From assembly GCA_016716135.1 (NCBI GenBank), contig JADJWX010000002.1:124001-188000 (forward strand): DNA of 64,000 nucleotides. Direction: 5' to 3'. Shown here one piece after another: positions 28,413 through 36,156 of this stretch (position 1 is the stretch's first letter; the number at the start of each line of letters is the position of its first letter). The position numbers and the translations under genes are program-made. The notes under the pieces are model-generated. The model did no database searches. It saw only the letters and a program-made list of their open reading frames with translations, and was not told where the DNA came from. This stretch comes from Lewinellaceae bacterium (GTDB lineage: Bacteria; Bacteroidota; Bacteroidia; Chitinophagales; Saprospiraceae).

Positions 28413-29294
28413 CTACAGGTTTCGGTATTTTTCAGACATCCGGTTTTTGAACTCCAGCGGCGACAGGCCCGTTTCCTTTTTGAAAATCCTGGCGAAATAC
28501 GAACTGTCGAGAAAATTCAGCTGTGCTGCAATTTCAGAAACTGTGAAATCGGTGAAGGTCAGGTAGCGTTTAGCCTCCAGCATGGTCCGGTTTCGGATAA
28601 ACGCCGTAGCGGTATTATTCGTAACAGCCCTGGTGATCCGGTTGAGTTGATGCTGCGTCGTGTTCATGGCCTTCGCATAGTCCGACACCCCCAGATTTTC
28701 AGCAAAATGTTGGTCGAGCAGGTTTTTGAACGTTTTAAATTGAATGATCTGGGTTTTTGCAATGCCCATCGGCAATGCGCCCTCGACGAGCTGCTCAATT
28801 TTTAGCAAAAGAATGTGCAACAGGTGCCGGATGATCCGCGCATCCCGAACGGGCTTCCCAGCCTCCATGTCGATCAGCCGGATGACGGCAAGCAGGTCCG
28901 AAAAATTAGCGGTATTCAGGCGGAGTACCGGATTGATGTAAAAATTGTCCAGAAAAATGAGTTCGAACAGCTGGTCTTTATTTTGCTGGTCGAACAGGAA
29001 AAAGTTTTCGGTGAACAGGATAGACCCGCCTTCCAGGTTTTGCCAGTTTTCAAAATGATGCAACTGCCCGGGCGAAATAAAAAACAAACAGGCCGGTTCG
29101 ATGGCATAGGTTTTATAGTCGATCACCTGCTCCGACCTGCCCGCTTCCACCCAGATGATCTCGTAAAACGTGTGTTTGTGCGGATCGTCGATATCGGGCT
29201 CCGCCATGGCGCCGAACCGGGTAAGTTCAAACTCTGTGGGGTTGTCGGGTTGATTGATAAAATGGCCGATTTGGTAAAAGGGAAAAACGTCCAT
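28413..29294 (-). CDS. AraC-family transcriptional regulator
   Basis: A 293-residue regulator. Residues 1 to about 130 form an AraC-type cupin sensor ('DDPHKHTFYEIIWVEAGRSEQVIDYKTYAIEPACLFFISPGQLHHF'). Residues about 190-293 form a double helix-turn-helix DNA-binding domain ('LGVSDYAKAMNTTQHQLNRI' and 'FTVSEIAAQLNFLDSSYFARIFKKETGLSPLEFK'). The start at 29294 (MDVFPFYQIGHF) is chosen by domain content; a longer open frame upstream runs antisense to the nuclease gene. It probably controls the codirectional SDR gene downstream. Confidence 0.94.
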   Translation of the reverse strand: MDVFPFYQIGHFINQPDNPTEFELTRFGAMAEPDIDDPHKHTFYEIIWVEAGRSEQVIDYKTYAIEPACLFFISPGQLHHFENWQNLEGGSILFTENFFLFDQQNKDQLFELIFLDNFYINPVLRLNTANFSDLLAVIRLIDMEAGKPVRDARIIRHLLHILLLKIEQLVEGALPMGIAKTQIIQFKTFKNLLDQHFAENLGVSDYAKAMNTTQHQLNRITRAVTNNTATAFIRNRTMLEAKRYLTFTDFTVSEIAAQLNFLDSSYFARIFKKETGLSPLEFKNRMSEKYRNL

Positions 29295-29348
29295 GGGTGC
29301 GAATTTAATCGTGTCCGGGTACGTAACAAAAACAATAATTTTGCAACT

Positions 29349-30584
29349 ATGAAAACACCGATCACACTCTGCTTTCTTCTTTTGACACTCGCCGGCTACA
29401 GCCAAAACCTCGACACCGAGAAATCCCGAATCGAGGCCGAGATCGCTGCCGTCGAACGCCAAAAACTTGCTTTGCTGGAACAACTGGAGCAGGTTCAACT
29501 CCAAACGATCCAACGCGACCTGAAGGCCGTCGGCCTGCCGTCCGAACAGTACATCCTGCACAGCGCAATGGCGCTCGAATACTCCGAGCCACACGAGCAG
29601 GCGCGCTGGGTGGCGCACATTATCCTGCCGGAAGTAGCCGAAGGTACCGTGGGCCGCACCAACGACTTCCGCCCCGATCCGCTGGTGCCCACAGGCACCG
29701 CGGTGGAGGAAGATTATTTCCTGAAAACCATGAACGCCAACGGAACCTGGGAGTACGACGGCTTTGGCTACGACCGCGGGCACCTGGCGCCCTCCGCCGA
29801 CTTCCGCTGGTCGGCCACGGCATTGTCCGAATCGTATTTCTACTCCAATATGTCGCCGCAGGTAGCCGAATTCAACCGCGGGCGCTGGTCCGAACTGGAG
29901 GCAGTACTGCGCAGTTACGTGGAGACACACCCCGGCGTGCAGCTGTACGTGGTGACGGGCCCGGTGCTGGAGCCCGACCTGCCTGTGATCGAGCGCAGCG
30001 TCAACCGGGTGGCGATCCCGAAGCAGTATTTCAAGGTGGCGCTGGATCTGAAAAACAACCGCGCAATCGGCTTCATCATGCCCAACGCGCGGCTGACCTA
30101 TCCGTTGGAAAACTTTGCCGTAGCCGTCGACGCGGTGGAACAACTTACCGGCCTCGATTTTTTCAACCGCCTGCCCGACAGCCTCGAAGCAACGCTGGAA
30201 GCCGGCCTCGACAAAGCCGGTTGGCTGCCCGAGCTGGCTCAGGGGGATGTGGAGCCCTTGGTGCAGCCCGATTTGCCGCGCAACCATTTCAACACCGTGG
30301 TGGCCGGGCGCTATGTGGGTTCGGGCGAGCAAATTACTGTGTGCGGTACGGTGGTTGGCAGCCGCTACAGCCGGTCGGGCAACCTGTGGCTCAATCTGGA
30401 CAAACAATACCCCAACCAATTGTTTTCGGTGTTTAGCCGGAAAGCCGACCTGGCCAATTTCAGCGAAGACCCGAAAGCGGCATTTGAAAACCGGCAGCTG
30501 TGTTTTACCGGAAAAGTTGAAAACTTCAACGGTACGCCCACGATGAATATCGACCGGGAGGAGCAGGTGATTTTGTATAAATAG
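29349..30584 (+). CDS. Exported DNA/RNA non-specific endonuclease (NUC1 family)
   Basis: A 411-residue exported nuclease. The signal peptide is MKTPITLCFLLLTLAGYSQ, then a coiled-coil segment (about 21-60). The beta-beta-alpha-metal core has the 'DRGHLAPS' motif with catalytic His145 and the metal-ligand Asn in 'YFYSNMSPQ' about 20 residues later. The C-terminal 100 residues ('GEQITVCGTVVGSRYSRSGNLWLNLDKQYP... LCFTGKVENFNGTPTMNI') look like an OB-fold nucleic-acid-binding module. Such enzymes scavenge extracellular nucleic acid. A TAATTTTG (-7-like) motif at 29336-29343 lies 5 nt before the ATG, too close for a normal leader. Confidence 0.93.
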   Translation: MKTPITLCFLLLTLAGYSQNLDTEKSRIEAEIAAVERQKLALLEQLEQVQLQTIQRDLKAVGLPSEQYILHSAMALEYSEPHEQARWVAHIILPEVAEGTVGRTNDFRPDPLVPTGTAVEEDYFLKTMNANGTWEYDGFGYDRGHLAPSADFRWSATALSESYFYSNMSPQVAEFNRGRWSELEAVLRSYVETHPGVQLYVVTGPVLEPDLPVIERSVNRVAIPKQYFKVALDLKNNRAIGFIMPNARLTYPLENFAVAVDAVEQLTGLDFFNRLPDSLEATLEAGLDKAGWLPELAQGDVEPLVQPDLPRNHFNTVVAGRYVGSGEQITVCGTVVGSRYSRSGNLWLNLDKQYPNQLFSVFSRKADLANFSEDPKAAFENRQLCFTGKVENFNGTPTMNIDREEQVILYK

Positions 30585-30587
30585 CTC

Positions 30588-31151
30588 CTACAGCACCAGC
30601 CGCAACACCGGCCGTGTTTCCGAACGCCGGGCCACTTCCTGAAAGCCCGCTTGCAGGAAAGCGGCCGCGATACCCGTCCAGGCAAACACCGCGGGCATAT
30701 TTTCCTGTTTGGGCTCCACCGGGTAGGCTTCCAGAATACGGGCGCCGTGGCCCCGCGCAAATTCGGCCGCTGCGGCGATCATTTTCCCGCTCATGCCTTG
30801 CCGGCGGTATTGTTTTTCAATAAACAGGCAGCTGATGCTCCAAACCGGCTGATCGTCGACGGGTTTGAGGATGCGGGAGCGTTCGAGGCCCGGGAAATCG
30901 GGGCGGGGCCCCACCGAACACCAGGCTGCCGGGGCGCCGTCCAGGAAACCGATAATACCCGGTTGCGTGCCGTTTTCGACCAGCGCAAGCATGGCATCGC
31001 GGTTGGCGGCGCCTTTGCCCGCCTCGTATTCCCGGTGCGGCAATCGCCAAAGCATACACCAGCATCCGCCGCAGGCGCCTTTGGGGCCAAACAGCGTGCT
31101 GAAGGCCGTCCAGGTATCCGGGGTTAGCGGGAGCCATGAAAATGTAGCCAT
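30588..31151 (-). CDS. GNAT-family N-acetyltransferase
   Basis: A 187-residue acetyltransferase. The acetyl-CoA site is 'SCLFIEKQYRRQGMSGKMIAAAAEFARGHGARILEAYPVE', with the R-x-x-G-x-G/S-type loop as RRQGMSG. 'GIAAAFLQAGFQEVARR' is the typical C-terminal strand-turn. The N-terminal 'CGGCWCMLWRLPHREYEAGKG' is a cysteine-rich stretch seen in a subgroup of GNATs. The substrate is unknown; it is cytoplasmic. It ends 3 bp before the stop of the convergent nuclease gene. Confidence 0.88.
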   Translation of the reverse strand: MATFSWLPLTPDTWTAFSTLFGPKGACGGCWCMLWRLPHREYEAGKGAANRDAMLALVENGTQPGIIGFLDGAPAAWCSVGPRPDFPGLERSRILKPVDDQPVWSISCLFIEKQYRRQGMSGKMIAAAAEFARGHGARILEAYPVEPKQENMPAVFAWTGIAAAFLQAGFQEVARRSETRPVLRLVL

Positions 31152-31223
31152 GTTTAAAATTCCAATTCTCGGTTACCTTTGGAGTGGTTTAAGCAACTTA
31201 AAGCCGCCTTTTATTAACATAAA

Positions 31224-31348
31224 TTGTGACCACTATGGTCCTGACTAATTGTATTGTTGGCGAGGACGCCAACAATAGCATTCTGGGTTTTCTTTTTAAC
31301 GAAAGCCGCTGTTGGCGTCCTCGCCAACAGCAATGTAACAGGTCACAA
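31224..31348. repeat. Paired hairpins inside a larger inverted repeat
   Basis: Hairpin 1 is 31253-31276 (arm ATTGTTGGCG, loop AGGA) and hairpin 2 is 31308-31331 (arm GCTGTTGGCG, loop TCCT, the complement of the first loop). The pair is enclosed by TTGTGACC at 31224-31231 and its complement at 31341-31348. It fills the 248-bp space between the GNAT gene and the transporter. Confidence 0.82.
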
Positions 31349-31399
31349 CTTGGATTTATAAATAACCGGTTTTTTACCCGGCTACAAGTTTAAGTGTTT

Positions 31400-33802
31400 A
31401 TGCAGAGTTTTCCGGAGGTAAAAAAGTTTGGCACTGCGCCGGTGTTTTTCACGGCTATTTCCACCATTCTGGGGGCGGTGATGTTTTTGCGTTTTGGCTT
31501 TGCAGTGGGCAATGTCGGCTTTTTGGGTACCCTGGCCATTATCCTCATCGGGCATTTGGTGACCATACCGACTGCTATGGCAATTGCCGAGATTGCCACC
31601 AACCAAAAAGTGGAAGGCGGCGGGGAGTACTACATCGTTTCGCGTTCCTTCGGCTTGGTCATCGGCTCTACGATCGGCATTGCGTTGTACTTGTCGCAAG
31701 CAATCAGCGTGGCATTTTACATTATTGCCTTCACGGAGGCATTCAGCGCATTGTTTGCCTGGGTCATTCAAACGTACACGCTTCCGCCCTGGCTCATTTG
31801 GCTGCTCGAACAAAAACAAACGATCGGAATTCCGGCCCTGCTTGGCCTTACCTACATCATGCTCACCAAAGGCGCCGATCTGGGGGTAAAAACACTGTAC
31901 GTGGTTGTGGCCACACTCGGGATTGCCCTGGCTGCTTTTTTCCTGGGACAAACCGACTATGCCAGAACTACCGATTTTGACCCGATGGCCACCGTGACGG
32001 ACGCCATAAAAATGGAGGAGCCTCAATTCGCCGAATTGGCCGACACCAGTACCACGACAATACTCCCGACGGATACCACGCGCCAGGATGATTACGACGG
32101 CCCCACAATTGGCCCGGCAGCGGCTACCTCTCCGGCTGAGCCGCCGGCCAGCCCGCTTATCCCGATCGGGTTTTTCACCGTGTTTGCCATAATATTTCCC
32201 GCTTTTACGGGTATGACAGCCGGGGTCGGGCTTTCGGGCGACCTCAAAGACCCTGGCCGGTCTCTCCCGCTGGGCACCATGGCCGCCACGCTCACCGGGA
32301 TGGTCATTTACGTGTTTATTGCGTACCAGTTGGCCCTATCCGCCAGCCCCGCAGATCTTGCCGACACGTCAAAACTGGTGATGGCCGATATTGCCTGGCA
32401 GGGTTGGTGGTTGATCCCCATCGGGTTGGCTGCGGCCACCATCTCGTCGGCGCTGGGTTCTATCATGGTGGCGCCGCGAACGCTGCAGGCCATTGCGCGC
32501 GACCAGATTTTTCCCACGCCCAAAGTGAATGAGTGGTTGTCGGAGGGCAAAGGAGCCAGCGACGAACCGTTCAATTCCACGTTGGTGACGGTGGCCATCG
32601 CGGGGGCGTTTATTTTGATGGGTGCGCTGGACATGGTAGCGCAAGTTATTTCCATGTTTTTTATGGTGACTTACGGCTCGCTGTGTTTGATCTCCTTTCT
32701 CAACCACTTTGCTGCCGATCCTTCGTACCGCCCGCGGTTCAAGTCGCACTGGGTGATCTCGCTGTTTGGCGCACTGGCCTGTTTCGGTCTGATGTTTTTT
32801 ATGGAAAGCAGTTATGCCTTGTTGTCGATTGTTGCCATGCTCGGGCTGTATTTTGCCATTACGCAATGGAACAAGGACAAACGGAGCGTAGCGTTGATCT
32901 TTCAGGGCGTGATTTTTCAGTTCAGCCGGCAGTTGCAGGTTTTTTTGCAAAAAGCAGAAAAAGAGCAAACCCGGAGCTGGCGCCCTTCGGCGGTGGCCGT
33001 TTCGGAACACTCGTTTCAGCGCCTGGGTGCTTTTCATTTGTTGCGCTGGATTGCGCACAAGTATGGTTTTGGGACCTACATCCACCAGATTCACGACTAT
33101 TTGTCGCGCGAAACGAACCAGCGAGCCCGCGAATGCAAAGATCGCCTCATCCAGATGGCGGAGTCCAGCCACAGCAATATTTATATTGACACAATGATCA
33201 CGCCGTCGTACACAGCCGGCATTTCGCAGGTGATCCAGCTCCCCGGTATTGCCGGCACGGAGAACAACCTGCTGATTTTTGAATTTTCAAAAAACAACCC
33301 TGCCGAGCTGGACAATATTCTCGACAATTTTAAGCTGATCAAATCGGTGGATTTTGACATTGTCGTGTTGGGTACCTCGGAGCGCGGCTATGGTTTGAAG
33401 CAGGAAATCCACATCTGGATCACTGCTTCCAACTACCAGAATGCCACCCTGATGATTCTGTTGGCCTACATCATTATGGGGCACAAGGAATGGCGCAATG
33501 CGCAAATCAAGATTTTCGCCATGTATCCGGAAGACACCATTGAGGAGGAACGCAACCGGTTGTTTCTGCTCATCCAGGCCGGGCAATTGCCGATATCGCC
33601 GAATAATATTGAGTTTATCGTGCGCACGCAGGATACGAATACGGATTCCATCATTGTGCAAAAGAGCCGGGATGCCGACCTGACGCTGGTTGGTTTCCGG
33701 ACGGAGGCCGTTGACCGGAACGGCAAGGTCGTTTTTGAAGGCTATGAGTCTATCGGTAATATGTTGTTTGTGAATACTGCCAGTCAGAAGGAAATTAAAT
33801 AA
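31400..33802 (+). CDS. Cation-chloride-cotransporter-like APC-superfamily permease
   Basis: An 800-residue membrane protein. About twelve TM helices open with 'FGTAPVFFTAISTILGAVMFLRFGFAVGNVGFLG', the LxAVMFLRxGxxVGxxG type N-terminus of SLC12/CCC proteins, and include 'IFFPAFTGMTAGVGLSGDLKDPGRSLPLGT' (FPxxTGxxAGxNxSGDLKDP motif) and 'GWWLIPIGLAAATISSALGSIMVAPRTLQAIARD'. A C-terminal cytoplasmic region of about 270 residues ends in 'ADLTLVGFRTE', like the CCC C-domain. It probably moves K, Na and Cl together. A GTG at 31394 is the alternative start. It is followed after 38 bp by a K-channel gene, an ion-homeostasis pair. Confidence 0.9.
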   Translation: MQSFPEVKKFGTAPVFFTAISTILGAVMFLRFGFAVGNVGFLGTLAIILIGHLVTIPTAMAIAEIATNQKVEGGGEYYIVSRSFGLVIGSTIGIALYLSQAISVAFYIIAFTEAFSALFAWVIQTYTLPPWLIWLLEQKQTIGIPALLGLTYIMLTKGADLGVKTLYVVVATLGIALAAFFLGQTDYARTTDFDPMATVTDAIKMEEPQFAELADTSTTTILPTDTTRQDDYDGPTIGPAAATSPAEPPASPLIPIGFFTVFAIIFPAFTGMTAGVGLSGDLKDPGRSLPLGTMAATLTGMVIYVFIAYQLALSASPADLADTSKLVMADIAWQGWWLIPIGLAAATISSALGSIMVAPRTLQAIARDQIFPTPKVNEWLSEGKGASDEPFNSTLVTVAIAGAFILMGALDMVAQVISMFFMVTYGSLCLISFLNHFAADPSYRPRFKSHWVISLFGALACFGLMFFMESSYALLSIVAMLGLYFAITQWNKDKRSVALIFQGVIFQFSRQLQVFLQKAEKEQTRSWRPSAVAVSEHSFQRLGAFHLLRWIAHKYGFGTYIHQIHDYLSRETNQRARECKDRLIQMAESSHSNIYIDTMITPSYTAGISQVIQLPGIAGTENNLLIFEFSKNNPAELDNILDNFKLIKSVDFDIVVLGTSERGYGLKQEIHIWITASNYQNATLMILLAYIIMGHKEWRNAQIKIFAMYPEDTIEEERNRLFLLIQAGQLPISPNNIEFIVRTQDTNTDSIIVQKSRDADLTLVGFRTEAVDRNGKVVFEGYESIGNMLFVNTASQKEIK

Positions 33803-33840
33803 GTGTACGTTTACCTTGTAAGCACTTGAAAAACAACAGT

Positions 33841-34797
33841 ATGGAGAAAAAACGCAGAAAGGCGCCCGGCCTCACGGGGCAGTTCCTGGATAGTTTGCTG
33901 CGCCTTTTTTTCAGCATCCCCACTTTTTTGGCTAAAGTACTTTTTAGCGTTGCGGGTTGGGGGAAGCGCCAGCTGGACAAGCTGATCAGCCTGAAGCAGC
34001 GGTCGTACCTGCGCCGGGTTATTTTTAGAAGTGACACCCCGGAGGGCAAAAAATTTGACACTATCCTGATCTTCCTGATCGCCACCAGTGTCGTGGCTGT
34101 TATTCTGGAAACGATCTCGGAGTTTCACAAATCCAACTGGTGGATATTTTTTATCCTGGAGTGGCTGTTCACCCTGATTTTTACCGTCGAGTATATTTTG
34201 CGCTTGTACAGTGCCCGGCATCCGGTGCGTTATGCGACTTCTTTTTTCGGCATGGTGGATTTGCTGGCCATCCTGCCGACGTACATCAGCGTTTTTTTTA
34301 TGGGAACCCAGCACCTGCTTATCGTGCGGGCCCTGCGGCTGCTGCGTATTTTCCGGATATTCAAAATGGGGCACTTCGTCAGCGAAGGCGCCGTTGTGTT
34401 GAGTGCCTTACAGGCCAGCCGGACCAAAATCTACGTTTTCGTTTCTTTTGTGGTCTTGATGGCGATAATCATCGGGTCGCTCATGTACATGGTGGAGGCG
34501 CCGCACAACCCGGCATTTTCCAATATTCCGGCCGGGATATACTGGGCGATCGTCACTCTGACAACTGTCGGATACGGCGATATTACGCCGCTTACTACTT
34601 CAGGAAAATTTTTGGCGACCCTGGTGATGATCCTGGGCTATGGTGTCATCGCCGTTCCGACGGGTATTGTGACCGCCGAAATCAGTGGCCGGGTGATGAA
34701 TCTGAAGGATGTGGTGTTCAAGGAATGCCCCAAGTGCCGGCAGCCGGAACACCACACCGGCGCCGTTTTCTGCCATCGGTGCGGCACCAAATTGTAA
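33841..34797 (+). CDS. Voltage-gated (Kv-like) potassium channel with C-terminal zinc ribbon
   Basis: A 318-residue six-TM channel. The S1-S4 voltage-sensor domain ends in the charged S4 'IVRALRLLRIFRIFKMGHF'; the pore has the selectivity filter 'TLTTVGYGDITP'. S6 ends 'VAVPTGIVTAEISG'-like (here 'IAVPTGIVTAEISG'). The cytoplasmic tail carries a zinc ribbon 'CPKCRQPEHHTGAVFCHRCG', a common feature of the bacterial Kv family. The frame also permits a TTG start at 33826; ATG at 33841 is preferred. It lies 38 bp after the CCC-type transporter, probably cotranscribed. Confidence 0.95.
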   Translation: MEKKRRKAPGLTGQFLDSLLRLFFSIPTFLAKVLFSVAGWGKRQLDKLISLKQRSYLRRVIFRSDTPEGKKFDTILIFLIATSVVAVILETISEFHKSNWWIFFILEWLFTLIFTVEYILRLYSARHPVRYATSFFGMVDLLAILPTYISVFFMGTQHLLIVRALRLLRIFRIFKMGHFVSEGAVVLSALQASRTKIYVFVSFVVLMAIIIGSLMYMVEAPHNPAFSNIPAGIYWAIVTLTTVGYGDITPLTTSGKFLATLVMILGYGVIAVPTGIVTAEISGRVMNLKDVVFKECPKCRQPEHHTGAVFCHRCGTKL

Positions 34798-35072
34798 CCC
34801 GGCGCCTTGTTTTGCGTATAAAACCTGTTGCTAAGTGTTAAAACTGGGCATTTTGCATCCGACGAGCATTCTACTTACTTGTTTTGTGGCATAGTTTTGG
34901 GTTGAAATTAAATTTCATAATCCGCCGCCCCTTCAGGTGAAACAATCATATCCATCCATCCAAAATCGCTATTTCACGCTTCGCATAAATGATTGTTACC
35001 CGACACACGTATTCCGATAGTCGCAATTTTAAAAATGCAGGACTTAATGCGTGCCTGCCTGGCTACCGGGTT

Positions 35073-35855
35073 GTGAAACATGCCGTTCCCGTGGTTTTTT
35101 TGTTGCTGTTTTGCCTTGCCAACCGGCTTTGTGGCCAGGGGGGCGATGCCGTTTGCAGGAGCGCTTTTGCCAACAATTACGGTTGGCTGGACGACCAAAC
35201 CAATCTGGAAAACAAGTTTTTACTCGACGGTAGGTTTGGGCTTAACTTTTGTGAATATCTTGAAATCTGCGGGAGTTATCCCAAGCAAACGCAGTTGCCG
35301 GGCCTGGATCCGGTGCTTTGTTTCCGAAAAAAATCCGGGGGCTTTCATGGGCTGCGGCTCCTGCTTGAGCCCGCCATTGCCCGCCTGAATTTTCACCACG
35401 AACTACCCTACCGGAACACCTGGATGGCCGGCGCCTATGCCGGTGTCGACTTCAACCCCTACCTGGGTTTCCGCGGCTTTATTTTTAAAGCCATGAACGA
35501 CGGCAAGATCAAACTGGATTTTGATAAATTATACCTCTACGGCGGCGAGTTTCGCCTCCGCCCGAATATTGCCAAAGGCCTGACGCCAAGCCTGATGCTC
35601 GGAGGCGGTTACTTGCGGGTGAATGACCGGTATATCCCGCGCGACGGCGAATCCCGGGTCGGCAACCAGTTTTTTGCCCAGGGCGGTTTTGGCCTAATGA
35701 TTCCAATTACCGATTGCCTGCACGTTGTGGGCGGCGCCCGGGCTGTTTTATCCGCGAATGGCAGCGCCGCTGAAAACCGCAGTGCGGTACGCGCCAGTTG
35801 CATGTATAATTTCGGTATTAAACTGGCTATTGGGAAGCGGGTGCACTACCCCTGA
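35073..35855 (+). CDS. Outer-membrane beta-barrel-like protein
   Basis: A protein of about 260 residues from the GTG at 35073, which opens a signal peptide (VKHAVPVVFLLLFCLANRLCGQ); the frame extends to an ATG at 34989 that would put 28 residues ahead of the signal. The mature part has alternating short strands with aromatic ends ('AGVDFNPYLGFRGFIF', 'KLYLYGGEFRLRPNI', 'PSLMLGGGYLRVNDRYI', 'NQFFAQGGFGLMIPI', 'MYNFGIKLAIGKR'), as expected of a small beta-barrel. No family name is assigned. The 190 bp before it show no gene or repeat. Confidence 0.72.
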   Translation: MKHAVPVVFLLLFCLANRLCGQGGDAVCRSAFANNYGWLDDQTNLENKFLLDGRFGLNFCEYLEICGSYPKQTQLPGLDPVLCFRKKSGGFHGLRLLLEPAIARLNFHHELPYRNTWMAGAYAGVDFNPYLGFRGFIFKAMNDGKIKLDFDKLYLYGGEFRLRPNIAKGLTPSLMLGGGYLRVNDRYIPRDGESRVGNQFFAQGGFGLMIPITDCLHVVGGARAVLSANGSAAENRSAVRASCMYNFGIKLAIGKRVHYP

Positions 35856-35953
35856 TTTTTAGCAGGTTGTTTTCAACATAGAGTCTGAATTTTGAGTGTC
35901 TTCAAAATTCGGGATTTTTTTTACTTACCTGACCCACAAATCTTTATCCGGCC

Positions 35954-35993
35954 TTATTCAAATCCCGATTTTGCGAAATCGGGATTTGAATAA
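35954..35993. repeat. Perfect 18-bp-arm hairpin
   Basis: The arm 35954-35971 (TTATTCAAATCCCGATTT) pairs with 35976-35993 around a TGCG loop. It lies in the 300-bp space between the beta-barrel gene (+) and dnaK (-). A related 'ATTCGGGA' motif occurs at about 35906 and in the hairpin at 36085. Confidence 0.85.
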
Positions 35994-36084
35994 AGCCTTG
36001 ACTTTTTTGGTACTTTTTGGGTCAAGCCAAAAAGTACGAAATCCATTCATTTTCAGGATTTTATAATCTTTCCGTGTATAAAAA

Positions 36085-36117
36085 ATCCCGAATTTTTCAG
36101 ATTGAAAAATTCGGGAT
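36085..36117. terminator. 33-bp hairpin downstream of dnaK
   Basis: A 15-bp arm ATCCCGAATTTTTCA at 36085-36099, GAT loop, perfect second arm at 36103-36117. On the minus strand it follows the dnaK stop at 36157 by 40 bp and could end dnaK transcription. The 15+3+15 geometry equals that of the dispersed hairpins at 14179 and 27423. Confidence 0.6.
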
Positions 36118-36156
36118 AGCTCCTGTTTATTTCCAGGTCCGAACCGGAGGTTCGGG

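Noticed and set aside
28413..30419. Extended 668-codon version of the AraC regulator
   Set aside because: The extra N-terminus runs antisense to the NUC1 nuclease and has no domain; the regulator starts at 29294.
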